Notes: generated by a model from the letters alone, not told the origin. A stretch of 64,000 bases of DNA from JAXLRU01 sp046330935 (GCA_046330935.1 JAXLRU010000002.1:1116001-1180000); one strand, 5' to 3'. Counted from the first letter of the stretch, positions 32,500 through 42,522 are shown. Numbers and translations: made by a program.

Positions 32500-33753
32500 A
32501 TGACCCCGCCGCTGCGCGAGACCACCCCCACCCGCCGTGGACGACTGCACTTCATGCGCAACCCCATCCGCTCCTACGAGTGGGGGTCGCGTTCCCGGAT
32601 CGCCCAGCTGCAGCGCCGCCCCGTCGCCGAAGGTCCCGAAGCCGAGCTGTGGCTCGGCGCGCACCCGGCGGCCCCGTCCGTCCTCTCCGACGGCTCGGGC
32701 GTCGAGCGGTCGCTGCCCGACCTGATCGCCGCCGATGCCGAGGCGGCGCTGGGCCGCGACTGCGTCGCCCGCTTCGGCGCCCGCCTGCCGTACCTGATGA
32801 AGGTCGTGGCGATCGAGCGCGCCCTGTCGATCCAGGTGCACCCCTCCGCCGAGCAGGCCGCAGCCGGGTTCGACGCGCAGGGCGGGCAGCCCGGGCTGTT
32901 CGCCGACCCCTGGGCCAAGCCCGAGATGCTCTACGCGACCGGCCCCGTCGAGCTCCTGGCCGGGTTGCGCCACCCCCGCAGGGCCGGCCTGCTCGTCGAC
33001 CTGCTCGACAGCCCTCGCGCCGTCGAGATCCGCCGGCTGCTCGTCACCGGCGCCCACGACGTCCCCGAGTCGGCGACGGCCGACGCGATGGTGCGGCTCG
33101 CGCAGTGGCCGAGGGCCGACGTCCGCAACCTCGTGATCGAGATCGGCGAGGCCACGCGCCGCTCGCTGGCCGACCCGCGCGTCGAGCGCGACCCCGACGC
33201 CCTGCAGAGCCTGCTGTGGGTGCTCAAGCTCACGCAGCAGCACCCCGCCGACCCGCTCGTCCTCGCGCCGCTGCTGCTCGACCTGCACGCCCTGCAGGCC
33301 GGGGACACCGCGTTCCTGCCGGCCGGCATGCTGCACGCCTACCTGTCGGGGTTCGCCGTCGAGATCATGGGCGCGTCCGACAACGTCGTGCGGGCCGGCC
33401 TCACCGGCAAACCCGTGGACGTCGATGGGCTGCGCGCGTGGGTCGACCCCTCCGTCCGGCCCCTGATCGGGCTCAAGGGCACCGACGTCACCGCCACCCA
33501 GCGTGAGTGGGTGCCCCCGACGCCCGAGTTCCGGCTCATCCGGCACCGGGTCACCGGCGACGCGATGGCCACGTTCCTGCCCGGCGCCGGGCCACAGATC
33601 CTGCTCGCCGTCCGCGGCACCCTCGAGGTCGCCGTCGGCGGTCAGAAGGCGACCCTGCAGGCCGGGGAGTCGCTGTTCGTCGAGCACGGGCGGTCCGCGA
33701 TCGGGCTGCGCGGCGACGGCGAGGTCTTCCGCGGGGCCGTCGGCCACCGCTGA
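32500..33753 (+). CDS. manA: Mannose-6-phosphate isomerase, class I
   Basis: ManA interconverts mannose 6-phosphate and fructose 6-phosphate, feeding GDP-mannose synthesis or mannose use. The 417-residue protein has the class I cupin pattern: MRNPIRSYEWGS, the zinc site SIQVHPSAEQA, KPEMLYA, AGMLHAYLSG and the signature MGASDNVVRAGLTGK. ATG 32500 has GGAAGTGAG 12 bases upstream; ATG 32554, just before the conserved start, is an alternative. A mannan-degrading GH26 enzyme lies 7 kb downstream. The C-terminal 100 residues form the usual second cupin. Confidence 0.95.
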   Translation: MTPPLRETTPTRRGRLHFMRNPIRSYEWGSRSRIAQLQRRPVAEGPEAELWLGAHPAAPSVLSDGSGVERSLPDLIAADAEAALGRDCVARFGARLPYLMKVVAIERALSIQVHPSAEQAAAGFDAQGGQPGLFADPWAKPEMLYATGPVELLAGLRHPRRAGLLVDLLDSPRAVEIRRLLVTGAHDVPESATADAMVRLAQWPRADVRNLVIEIGEATRRSLADPRVERDPDALQSLLWVLKLTQQHPADPLVLAPLLLDLHALQAGDTAFLPAGMLHAYLSGFAVEIMGASDNVVRAGLTGKPVDVDGLRAWVDPSVRPLIGLKGTDVTATQREWVPPTPEFRLIRHRVTGDAMATFLPGAGPQILLAVRGTLEVAVGGQKATLQAGESLFVEHGRSAIGLRGDGEVFRGAVGHR

Positions 33754-33832
33754 GCCACGCGTCCGTCGCCACACCTGCCGAGACGGCCGGTCGCCCTGGG
33801 GCGTCCGGCCGTCCTCGTCTGCTCCTGCGCGC

Positions 33833-34285
33833 TCAGCGGGGCGACTCGGTCACCTGGTGCAGGATCGCGAAGCCGATCTCGAGGGTGAGCGTGCCGCCCG
33901 GCTTGTGCGTGGCATGGCCCGGGCCGCCCGGCGCGGGCTGGGCTTCGGGCACGCAGTCGCGGACCGTCGCGTCCGCCAGCAGGGCGAACCGCTCGCCCGG
34001 GGGCGCCGGCCACAGCAGCGTGACCTCGGCTCGCTCCCGGGCGTTCGCGAACGAGCGGTGGCCCACGCGCACCGCCACCCGGCGGGGTGCTGCATCCGGG
34101 CCGGCATCGGCGTCCTTGGCGGCGGTGGTGGAGTCGGTGGTGGCGGCGGAGTCGGCGTCCAGCCATCCGAGCCGGACGGCGACGGCCCGCGGACGCCCGC
34201 TGCCGTCGACGGTGAGCAGCATCGGCACCGTGCCGAAGCCCTCGGCGATCTCGATCAGCTTGCTCAGCTCCGCAGGCGTCGTCAT
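33833..34285 (-). CDS. Probable flavin-binding split-barrel protein
   Basis: A 150-residue protein starting MTTPAELSKLIEIAEGFGTV. The strands PMLLTVDGSGRPRAVAVRLGW and VRVGHRSFANARERAEVTLLWP resemble the pyridoxamine-5'-phosphate-oxidase-like split barrel, though the match is only by pattern. An Ala/Asp/Thr-rich loop near residues 48-66 is unusual for the fold and may be an insertion. The C-terminus ends in strands EIGFAILHQVTESPR. The gene reads toward manA and away from the GNAT gene; a strong hairpin lies 42 bp upstream of its start. The function is not certain. Confidence 0.55.
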   Translation of the reverse strand: MTTPAELSKLIEIAEGFGTVPMLLTVDGSGRPRAVAVRLGWLDADSAATTDSTTAAKDADAGPDAAPRRVAVRVGHRSFANARERAEVTLLWPAPPGERFALLADATVRDCVPEAQPAPGGPGHATHKPGGTLTLEIGFAILHQVTESPR

Positions 34286-34326
34286 GACGGCAGCCTGGCA
34301 CGCCCGGGCAGCCGATTTCATGATCA

Positions 34327-34365
34327 AGTGGCGGTTGAGGGCGAATAACGCCCTCAACCGCCACT
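34327..34365. repeat. Perfect 17-bp inverted repeat with a 5-base loop
   Basis: The arms 34327-34343 (AGTGGCGGTTGAGGGCG) and 34349-34365 are exact complements; the loop is AATAA. It stands in the leader region of the minus-strand gene at 34285. There is no T tract on either side, so it may be an operator, an RNA stem or a mobile palindromic repeat instead of a terminator. Confidence 0.85.
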
Positions 34366-34379
34366 GGAGCGGCTGGGGC

Positions 34380-34463
34380 GCCCCCGATGCTCCCCAAGGC
34401 ACCCTGGATGCTGCCCGAGGCGCCCCGGATGCTCCCCGAGGCGCCCCGGATGCTCCCGGAGGC
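34380..34463. repeat. Four tandem 21-bp repeats
   Basis: Units start at 34380, 34401, 34422 and 34443, with consensus GCGCCCCGGATGCTCCCCGAG. The last two differ at one base. They directly follow the hairpin and precede the GNAT gene by 51 bp. The unit length is a multiple of three, but the region is not part of a supported gene. Confidence 0.85.
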
Positions 34464-34514
34464 GCGGGGCCGCGACGACTGGGGCGCCGAGTGCTCGTGG
34501 GCCACGATGGGCGG

Positions 34515-35051
34515 ATGCAGATCAGGCCCGCCGCGCTGGAGGACGCCCCGAGGATCGCCGCGGTGCACGTGCGCTCGTGGCGTGAGGCCTACCGGGGGTT
34601 GTTGCCGCAGGACCTCCTCGACGGGCTCGACGAGGCGCAGCGCGCCGTGGCCTGGAGCAGCGCCCTGACCAACCCCGACCCGCGGGTGCAGGCGTTCGTG
34701 GCCGAGGACGGAGGCGAGGTGGTCGGCTTCGTGCACGTGCGCCCCAGCCGGGACGCCGAGGGCGGGACGGGCGAGATCACCTGCCTGTACGTGCGGCAGG
34801 CGGCGTGGGGGAGGGGCGCGGGGCGGGCACTGATGGACGCGGCGGTGGCCTCGATGCGCGGGTCGGGGTTCGCCGCGGCGACCCTGTGGGTGCTGGCCGC
34901 CAACGACCGTGCCCGCCGGTTCTACGCGGCCGCGGGGTGGACGCCGGACGGGACGCAGCGCGTGGAGGACCGCGGTGGGCGGGACGTCCTCGAGCTGCGC
35001 TACGGCCGCCCCCTCGAGGCCGCGGAGGTGGGTGCGGTGCGGGGCGACTAG
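34515..35051 (+). CDS. GNAT-family N-acetyltransferase
   Basis: A 178-residue acetyltransferase. It opens with MQIRPAALEDAPRIAAVHVRSW, has the acetyl-CoA loop in YVRQAAWGRGAGRALMDAAV (Q/RxxGxG/A pattern), and ends with LWVLAANDRARRFYAAAGW, as in YnaC/RimI-like proteins. The length is normal. ATG 34515 is the start of the conserved first strand; the longer frame upstream only reads the 21-bp repeats. The acceptor substrate is unknown. Confidence 0.9.
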   Translation: MQIRPAALEDAPRIAAVHVRSWREAYRGLLPQDLLDGLDEAQRAVAWSSALTNPDPRVQAFVAEDGGEVVGFVHVRPSRDAEGGTGEITCLYVRQAAWGRGAGRALMDAAVASMRGSGFAAATLWVLAANDRARRFYAAAGWTPDGTQRVEDRGGRDVLELRYGRPLEAAEVGAVRGD

Positions 35052-35121
35052 CCCCTCGCGCCCGCACCCACCTCGGTCCGGAGGAGGTCCCGGCCCTCCC
35101 CTGCGGGGCCGGGACCACGCC

Positions 35122-37877
35122 TCACTGCCCGATCCGCCGGGTCAGCCTCAACCGCGACCGGGTGACGGCGGCGACGATCAGCGACACCACCACCGGCAGC
35201 CCGACGACGACCGCGAGGATCCACAGCCACGGGACGTCGAGGGTCCACTCGCGCCCGCCGGACCCCGGCGAACGCACCTCGTACCAGGCGACCCCCGGTC
35301 TGCTCCCCGCCATCTGCCGGCAGATCGCCCACCCGGTGATCAGGCCGGCGACCAGCCCCAGCAAGGACCCGAGCCCGGCCACGACCAGGGACTGCCCGGC
35401 GGCGAGCAGGCGCCGCGTGCGGGGCGAGGCGCCGACGGCGGCGAGCGTCGCGGCGTCGGCGTGACCCTCGGCGAGCGCGAGGGCGGTGGCCGAGAACGTG
35501 CCGATCGCCCCCACGAGCAGGGCGAGGCCCAGCGCGATCCACGCGCCTGCCGTGTTGTCGGAGGGCCCGTACTCCATCTGCACGGTCGGCCGGTCGGGCT
35601 CGGCGTCGGCGGCAGTCGTGGCCCTCGCCCACGCCCGAGCATCGGCCTCGCCGGACATCTCCGTGACGACGGTGGCGTAGGCGGTGCGCAGGCCGAGGGC
35701 ACGGACGGACCTCTCGCCCAGCACGGGTGCGGAAAGAGTCAGCCGCCCGGTCCAGAGGTGACCACGGAGCCGGTGGTCGACGGACTTGGCGTCCTGGGCG
35801 GAGGACTGCTCGTAGACGCGCAGGACGACGCTGCCGTCGGTCGCGAGGGCATCACGGTCGCCGACGACGACCTCGCCCCGCTCGAGGGCAGCGGAGGCCG
35901 CACGCCAGGCGGGTCCGTCGTTCTCGTCCAGGAAGAGGCCGAGTGCCCTGCCGTCGGCGACGAGAGCACCGAAGCCCACCCGCAACCGGTCGTCCTCGGA
36001 CGCGCACCAGGCGTTCGCGCCCTGTTCACAGCCGTTCGGCTGCACCACGTTGATCTCGGTCCGCGTCCCGTCGGCGGTCACGGCGGTCCCCAAAGGAGCC
36101 CACGTACCGCTGACGGGAAGCGTCCGCGCGAGCAGTGCCGCGAGTCGCTGCGGGTCGCTCGCGGCTAGGGGCGGTATGCCGTTGGCGGGGTCTGCGGCTT
36201 GCGCGACGGGGTTGCCGACGGCGAGCGCTCGTCCCGGCGCCGCCGTGTACGTCCACCACGCGGCATCGCTGTCGCGGGTGGCCGAGGTGACCATGAGGGC
36301 GGCCACGGCCCCGGCGACCGCGGCCATGGTGGCGGCGACGGCGGGAACGGTGCGCGAGCGGTGCCGGTCGGCGTCGCGCATGGCCATGCGCAACGGCAGG
36401 GGCGCCCGCCCGGCAAGCCGCGCCGACAGGGCCACCACGGTGGGGACGATCAGCAGCAGCCCGATCTCGAGGACGACGAGCGTCGCCAGGATCAGGAGGT
36501 CGTTGCCCGCTGCCGCACCCGCGGCCACTCCAGCACCGCCGGCGAGGGCCGCGACCACGCCCGTCAGCGCGAGTGGCACGTTGACCCGGCCGGGTGCGGC
36601 GCCGCCGCGCAGCGCGGTGACGACGTCACGTCGCCCGGCCTGCCATGCGGGCACAGCGGCGGCGACCAGCGCGGCGAGGACGGCGACCAGCGCGAGCCCC
36701 GCCAGTTCGAGGGGCCGGAGGTCGACCCGTGGCATCACCGATCGCCCCGTCTGCTGCACCCAGACGACCGTGCCGGCTCCTGTGAGCGACCCGAGCGTCA
36801 CCCCGATCGCCGCCGCCACCGCTCCGGTGACGACGCCGCCCGACAGCACCAGCCTCCGTGAATCGGCACGGCGCCCACCGTTGGCGGCGACGAGAGCCAG
36901 GGTGCGGTGCTGCCGCCGTGCTCCGACGGCCAACGCGGGTCCGGCCATGAAGCAGACCTGCAACAACACGAGTCCACTGACGAGCGCCCCGTAGGCGGCG
37001 GCCTCGGCCTTCGCCCGCAGGTTGGCGTCCGTCAGCGAGGGGTCGACCTCGGAGTCGGGCGGGGGGTCGAGCAGGACGGCGCGGCTGCGGACGACGAAGC
37101 CCTGCTCGTTGAACCGACGCACGTCGTCCCACGTCACGGGGGTCCCGCCGACGATCCACCGCATCGTCGTCCACGACGATCCGTCGCGTGGCCCGGCCGT
37201 GGGCAGCGTCCCCGGCGCGGCGTAGACGAGGTTCGACCCGTAGCGCGACGTCTCTTCACGGGGATGCGCGATGCCGACGACCGTGACCGCCGTCGTGCCG
37301 CCGGTGGTGGTGGGCAGGGTGGCGCGGTCCCCGAGGCGCAGCCCCGTGGCGTCGGCGAGCGTGGGGCTGATGGCAGCCTCGCCCGGGGCCGACGGCGCGC
37401 GCCCCGACACCTGGCGCACCCGGCCCACGAGGTCGGGCCCGGCGTAGGCCTCGTCCGAGATCATGACCCGCACCGCGACGTCGCCGACCCGCAGCGGCTG
37501 TTCGGGCCCCCACTGGTGCGCCGTGACGAGGCGGTTGCCCGCAGGCAGGAGCCGTGTGACCGTCGCGTCGACCTCGGCCGGATCGCGGGGGCTCACCGTG
37601 ATGTCGCTGCCGCCCGGGCCGCGGTAGTTCGAGCCCTCGGGGTTCTGGACGAGCGGCCCGCGGGTGTCCAGGTACTGCACCTCGGCCTGGGTGGTGCCGA
37701 GGGTGAGCTCGACGACGTCGCGGGCATCGGGCTGCTGGGAGTTCCACACGACGTCTGCGACCGTGGCCGCGCCCACGGGCAGCGCGATGAGGACGGCGAC
37801 CAGCGCGGTGCGCGCGCGGGCCCGGCGGGCGTCGCGGCGGGCGATGCGCAGGGCGACCCGCCAGGACGCACCCCCGC

Positions 37878-37881
<4 letters not shown>
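35122..37881 (-). CDS. FtsX-type ABC transporter permease
   Basis: A 919-residue permease of the MacB/FtsX superfamily. It has an N-terminal membrane helix (residues about 20-42), a large extracytoplasmic domain, a first FtsX block near residues 300-480 (with TALRGGAAPGRVN), a second extracytoplasmic domain and a second FtsX block in the last 150 residues (ALALAEGHADAATLAAVGASPRTRR split across the family's signature). Proteins of this kind usually export peptides, lipids or antibiotics, or transmit force across the envelope. Its GTG start overlaps the ATPase stop by 4 bases, so it is the last gene of the PadR-ATPase-permease operon. Confidence 0.92.
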
Positions 37882-38650
<769 letters not shown>

Positions 38651-38654
<4 letters not shown>

Positions 38655-39289
38655 CGCGTTCCGCCGGGGGTGCGGGCGCCTGCGGGCTGCGCGGCCTCGA
38701 CGTGCTCGGGGTCGCCGTTCATGCCCGCCCCGGCACCGGCGAGTCGGCCGGGGCGGACCGGAAGAGGGCGCCCTGCCAGCTGCTGTTCGACGTGGTCGAG
38801 CCAGCGCACCTCGGCCTCGGCGGCGAAGACGAGGCTGTCGAGGACGAGGGACCAGGCGACGTCGTCGGACGTCGGGTCCTCGGGGATGCGCAGCTTGAGC
38901 CGGGTGTACTCCTGCAGCGCGCGCAGGCTCTCGGTGCGCTGGCGCTGGACGACGGCGGGGACGTCGACGCCGGGGCTGGTGACGGCGAGCGCCAGCTTGA
39001 TGGCGAGCTCGTCGCGGCTGGGGGCGGTGCGCTCGACGGGCGTCGTCCACCAGCGGTGGACCTCGTCGCGGCCCGCGTCGGTCAGCGCGTAGACGACGGC
39101 GCCGTCCTCGCGCGGGGCGTCGGTCTCGGCGACGAGCCCGTCGCGCTGCAGCCGGGTCAGCGTCGTGTAGACCTGCCCGATGTTCAGCGGCCAGGTGCCG
39201 CCGGTGCGCGCCTCGAACTGCTGGCGCAGCAGGTAGCCGTGCATGGGTCGCTCGGCGAGCAGCGCCATCAGGCCCTGTCGGATGGACAT
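38651..39289 (-). CDS. PadR-family transcriptional regulator of the ABC exporter
   Basis: A 212-residue regulator. The winged helix is standard PadR: QGLMALLAERPMHGYLLRQQFE, IGQVYTTLTRLQRDGLV and the wing REDGAVVYALTDAGRDEV. The C-terminal helical (Vir_act_alpha_C) domain follows, and the last 30 residues are Gly/Pro-rich. It is the first gene of the operon with the ABC ATPase and FtsX permease; a palindrome lies just upstream. By analogy with LadR/BceR-like PadR switches it probably represses the operon until a toxic compound is present. Confidence 0.92.
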
Positions 39290-39327
39290 CCCCGTCTCCC
39301 TCGTTCGAGGCCCACCGGCGTTGAATA

Positions 39328-39376
39328 CTCGGTAGGCATACCGAGGAAGCTATACGCGGTATGCAGTCGACGGCAA
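39328..39376 (-). promoter_or_regulatory. Promoter and PadR operator of the ABC exporter operon
   Basis: On the minus strand TTGCCG (39371-39376), a 16-base spacer and TATAGC (39349-39354). Directly downstream is the palindrome CTCGGTA-GGCA-TACCGAG (39328-39345), covering the expected transcription start. A related ATAC...GTAT dyad overlaps the spacer. This is the layout of an autoregulated repressor. Confidence 0.6.
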
Positions 39377-39440
39377 GTGCCGCGGGGATCACAGTCCTCG
39401 GGCGGCGACGACCGCGCCGGCCAGGCGTAGCGTCGCGAGC

Positions 39441-40073
39441 GTGACGACGTTCGCGTTCTCCACCGAGCCCGTGCTCGACCCCGTGTTCACCGCGATGGGG
39501 CTGGGTCGCCGGCGTCGCGCCGTCGACGTCGAGGCCGGCCGCCTGCGCGTGCGGATGGGCTGGGGCTTCCGGCTCGACGTCCCCGTGTCCTGGGTGCGCG
39601 GCAGCGCCCCCGACCTGCGGCCCGTGTTCGGCTGGGGCGTGCACGGCGTCGGCTCGCGCTGGCTGGTCAACGCGTCGTCGTCCGGTCTCGTCTCGTTGCG
39701 GCTCGACCCGCCCGGCCGCGGCCGGGTGATGGGCGTGCCCGTGCGGGTGCGCGAGCTGACGGTGGCCGTGGAGGACCCCGGCGCGTTCATGGCCGCGCTC
39801 GCGTCCCCGCAGGACGACGTCTCCGACGGCCCGCAGGACAGCCGCGAGTTCGAACCGGCACGGCCGGCGAACGACGAAGGGTCGGGCACGTCCCGCGGCG
39901 GCGGAACGTACCCGACCCTGTTCAGCGCCGCCCGGGCGCCGAACGCCGGGCGGGTGCGGCGCGGTGGAGCAACCGCGCCGCACGCCCCGGCTCTGGAGGT
40001 GAGACCTACTTCCGGGTCTTCGTCATCGTCTTGCAGGTCTTCTTGCCGTTCTTGCCGGTCTTGCACTTCTTGA
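39441..40073 (+). CDS. Hypothetical protein overlapping the end of the mannanase gene
   Basis: A 210-residue frame opening MTTFAFSTEPVLDPVFTAMGL. The first 115 residues look like a real soluble domain (GRRRRAVDVEAGRLRVRMGW, ASSSGLVSLRLDPPGRGRVM, VRVRELTVAVEDPGAFMAAL), in which strands alternate as in small actinobacterial proteins that check cell-surface or membrane-associated roles; no family is recognised. The remainder is low-complexity, and its last 68 bp run antisense through the tail of the convergent mannanase gene, giving Ser/Cys-rich junk. The true end may therefore be earlier if a base error is present. Confidence 0.5.
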   Translation: MTTFAFSTEPVLDPVFTAMGLGRRRRAVDVEAGRLRVRMGWGFRLDVPVSWVRGSAPDLRPVFGWGVHGVGSRWLVNASSSGLVSLRLDPPGRGRVMGVPVRVRELTVAVEDPGAFMAALASPQDDVSDGPQDSREFEPARPANDEGSGTSRGGGTYPTLFSAARAPNAGRVRRGGATAPHAPALEVRPTSGSSSSSCRSSCRSCRSCTS

Positions 40074-41259
40074 TCGTGGTCGTCTTGCGGGTCTTCGTGG
40101 GCTTCGTGGTGGTGGGCTTGGGCGTCGTGGTGGTCGGCGTCGGCGTCGAGGTGGTGGGCGTCGGCGTCGAGGTGGTCGGCGTGGGGGTGGTCGTCGTCGG
40201 CGTGGGCGTCACGCCCTTGTACTGGTCGGCGACCTTGGCGAGGTCGGTGCCGCTGCCGCGCATGTAGCCCTGGTTGACCCACGACTTGAAGGCGGTGGTG
40301 ACCCCGGCCGAGGAGGTGCCGGACCACAGCTCCTCCTTGTCCTGGTCGAACCACGCGATGGTCTTCAGGTCGGGGAACGCGCCGGAGGCGAGGGTCTGCG
40401 ACATCGCGTTGATCCAGGCGGCCTTGTCACCGCCGTCCTCGGTGGAGGCCATCTCGGCGACCATCACGGGGCGCTTGGGGGCGATGGAGCGGGCCTGGTT
40501 GTAGGCGTTGGAGATGAGGTCCGTGAAGCTCGTCCAGTAGTTGCCGGCCGGGTCCCACGAGGGCGCCTTGCCCCAGTTGTAGCCGTCGATGCCGACCCAG
40601 TCGACGTAGGCGTCGCCGGGGTAGGCGGTGGAGGGGGCGTTCCACGACTGGTTCGGCGAGGAGTTGTTGTTGTACGCCCAGATCCACTGGACGTTCGTCG
40701 CGCCCTGCTGGACGACGAGGTCGTGGACGTGGCGGAACGCCTGCGCGTAGAGGGCGCCGTTGTTGCCGTTGTTCGCGAGGCCCCACGGGTACCAGTCGCC
40801 GTTGAACTCGTGGCCCCAGCGCACCATGACCGGCACCTTGGCCGAGGCCAGCTCGGCGCCGCGGGCGCGGATGTAGGAGTCCCACGTGCCGTTGACGATG
40901 TCCTGCAGGTGGATCTGCCCGCTGTCCTTGACGCCGAGGCTGGGGTTCCAGGGCTCCCAGGTGTAGTGGGGGAGGACGCCCTGGCTCCACAGCGCCTGCG
41001 CGTCGGAGACGGGGAAGGACTTGCCGCTGCTCCAGCTGTCGAACCACAGGGCGCTGGCGGGGGTGACGCCGTAGCGGCTCTGGGTGCCGGAGACGATCGC
41101 CGTGGGGCTGGCCTCGCGGAAGATCGTGAGGTAGCGGGTGGAGGCGTCGGCGGCCGTGGCGGGGGAGGACGCGCCGACGGCCCAGCCGAGGCCGAGTGCC
41201 GCGGAGACGACCGCGGCGCCGATCGCGAGTCGGCGGCCCCGGGCGAGGGGGAAGCTCAT
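40006..41259 (-). CDS. Secreted GH26-type endo-mannanase with a basic C-terminal tail
   Basis: A 417-residue exported glycoside hydrolase. A signal peptide occupies residues 1-36 (LAIGAAVVSAALGLGWAVGA, then SSPATAA). The catalytic domain has the GH26 acid/base in VRWGHEFNGDW (E151) and the nucleophile in PVMVAEMAS (E269), so beta-mannan or a related beta-glycan is the likely substrate. From 351 to 390 a Thr/Pro linker follows (TPTPTTTTPTP repeats), then a basic tail KKCKTGKNGKKTCKT with Cys 399 and 409. That tail recurs in the SGNH hydrolase at 45370. A LacI operator lies in its leader, and the lacI gene is divergent. Confidence 0.88.
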   Translation of the reverse strand: MSFPLARGRRLAIGAAVVSAALGLGWAVGASSPATAADASTRYLTIFREASPTAIVSGTQSRYGVTPASALWFDSWSSGKSFPVSDAQALWSQGVLPHYTWEPWNPSLGVKDSGQIHLQDIVNGTWDSYIRARGAELASAKVPVMVRWGHEFNGDWYPWGLANNGNNGALYAQAFRHVHDLVVQQGATNVQWIWAYNNNSSPNQSWNAPSTAYPGDAYVDWVGIDGYNWGKAPSWDPAGNYWTSFTDLISNAYNQARSIAPKRPVMVAEMASTEDGGDKAAWINAMSQTLASGAFPDLKTIAWFDQDKEELWSGTSSAGVTTAFKSWVNQGYMRGSGTDLAKVADQYKGVTPTPTTTTPTPTTSTPTPTTSTPTPTTTTPKPTTTKPTKTRKTTTIKKCKTGKNGKKTCKTMTKTRK

Positions 41260-41304
41260 GAGGATCTCTCTTCGTCGAGGAGGGCGACAGGATCGAATCG
41301 GTCC

Positions 41305-41378
41305 GGAAGCGCTTCCAGTGTTTCCGGCCTTCGTGCGGTACGAGTGAGCATGCTGGGCGAGCAGCGCACACGCGTCAA
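41305..41378 (-). promoter_or_regulatory. Mannanase promoter with a LacI-type operator
   Basis: Minus-strand TTGACG (41373-41378), a 17-base spacer and CAGCAT (41350-41355) form a plausible promoter. About 27 bases after the expected start lies the perfect palindrome GGAAGCGCTTCC (41305-41316), with the central CG typical of LacI-family operators. Confidence 0.6.
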
Positions 41379-41425
41379 GTACGGCAGGTACCGGGAGCGC
41401 CGGGCGTGCGCACGGTGACCGCTGC

Positions 41426-41445
41426 GACCGGTAGCGCTTCCGGTC
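41426..41445. promoter_or_regulatory. LacI-type operator upstream of lacI
   Basis: GACCGGTAGCGCTTCCGGTC is a 20-bp palindrome with one mismatched pair. It shares the AGCGCTTCC core with the site in the mannanase leader, 110 bp away, and ends 62 bp before the regulator's start. One repressor probably controls both divergent genes. Confidence 0.65.
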
Positions 41446-41507
41446 GGTGGACGCACGGAGCGTCGCTACCCGGGCGGGCCGCTCGCCACGGGAGGTGTCG
41501 AGGCGGC

Positions 41508-42518
41508 ATGCTCCCCCGCATGGAGACCCGCCGCCGCCAGCCCACCCTCGACGAGGTGGCCGAGCGGGCGGGCGTCTCGCGCACCGCGGCGTCCCGGGTG
41601 ATCAACAACGCTCCGCACGTGAGCTCGGCCAAGCGCGAGGCCGTCGAGCGCGCGATCCGCGACCTCGGCTACGTGCCCCACCGCGCCGCGCGGGCCCTGA
41701 GCACCCAGCGCTCGGGTGCCGTGGCCCTGGCCATCTCGCTGGCCGACCCCGCCGTCCTCGCCGACCCCTTCTTCGCGAAGATCATCGTCGGGGTGTCGGC
41801 CGGGCTGGAGGACACCGACCTGCACCTGGTCCTCGCGCTGTCGGCCTCCCCCCGCGGCGAGGCACGGCTCAAGACGCTGCTGGGCACCCAGGGCGTCGAC
41901 GGGATCCTGCCGATGTCGGTCGGCGGCGACGACGCGCTCGCCAAGGCCATCGAGGCCGCGGGCGTGCCCGCCGTGTACGGGGGCAGGCCGTCGGGGCGCA
42001 GGCCGCGCTGGTACGTGGACGTCGACAACTACGGCGGCGCGCGCCAGGCCACCGAGCACCTGCTGCGGCAGGGCCGCACCCGGATCGCGACGATCACCGG
42101 CCCGCCCGACACCCACGTCGCGCAGGCCCGCCTGCGCGGCTACCAGGAGGCCCTGGCGCTGGCGGGGCTGAAGCCGCACGGCATCCGGCACGCCGACTTC
42201 ACCGAGGAGGGCGGCGCGACCGCCATGGAGCGGCTCTTCGACTGGACCCCCGACCTCGACGCCCTCGTCGTGCAGAGCGACAACATGGCCCTCGGCGCGA
42301 TGCGCGTGCTGCGCGAGTCGGGCCGGCGCATCCCCGAGGACGTCGCCGTCGTCGGCTTCGACGACCTCCGGATCACCGACCCGCCGCTGACGACCGTGCG
42401 CCAGCCGATCGACGCGATGGGCCGCGAGATGGTCCGGATGCTGCTGGAGGCGATGGCCGGCGGTGACCCGCACCCCGTCGTCCTGCCCACCACCCTGGTG
42501 GTCAAGGGCTCGGGGTGA
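41508..42518 (+). CDS. LacI-family repressor, probably controlling the mannanase
   Basis: A 336-residue repressor. The helix-turn-helix and hinge are PTLDEVAERAGVSRTAASRV and SSAKREAVERAIRDLGYVPH, with the usual RAARALS hinge end. The C-terminal domain is a periplasmic-binding-protein-like sugar sensor (VDVDNYGGARQATEHLL, IATITGPPD, VVGFDDLRITDPPLTTVRQP). ATG 41508 has GAGG 4 bases upstream; ATG 41520 is an alternative. Two matching operators in the divergent gap tie it to the GH26 gene; the inducer is probably a mannan oligosaccharide, which is inference. Confidence 0.9.
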   Translation: MLPRMETRRRQPTLDEVAERAGVSRTAASRVINNAPHVSSAKREAVERAIRDLGYVPHRAARALSTQRSGAVALAISLADPAVLADPFFAKIIVGVSAGLEDTDLHLVLALSASPRGEARLKTLLGTQGVDGILPMSVGGDDALAKAIEAAGVPAVYGGRPSGRRPRWYVDVDNYGGARQATEHLLRQGRTRIATITGPPDTHVAQARLRGYQEALALAGLKPHGIRHADFTEEGGATAMERLFDWTPDLDALVVQSDNMALGAMRVLRESGRRIPEDVAVVGFDDLRITDPPLTTVRQPIDAMGREMVRMLLEAMAGGDPHPVVLPTTLVVKGSG

Positions 42519-42522
42519 AGGG

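Noticed and set aside
34380..34463. A repeat protein encoded by the 21-bp units (GAPDAPR-type heptads)
   Set aside because: No start codon with a ribosome-binding site precedes them, and the GNAT protein has its own proper start at 34515.
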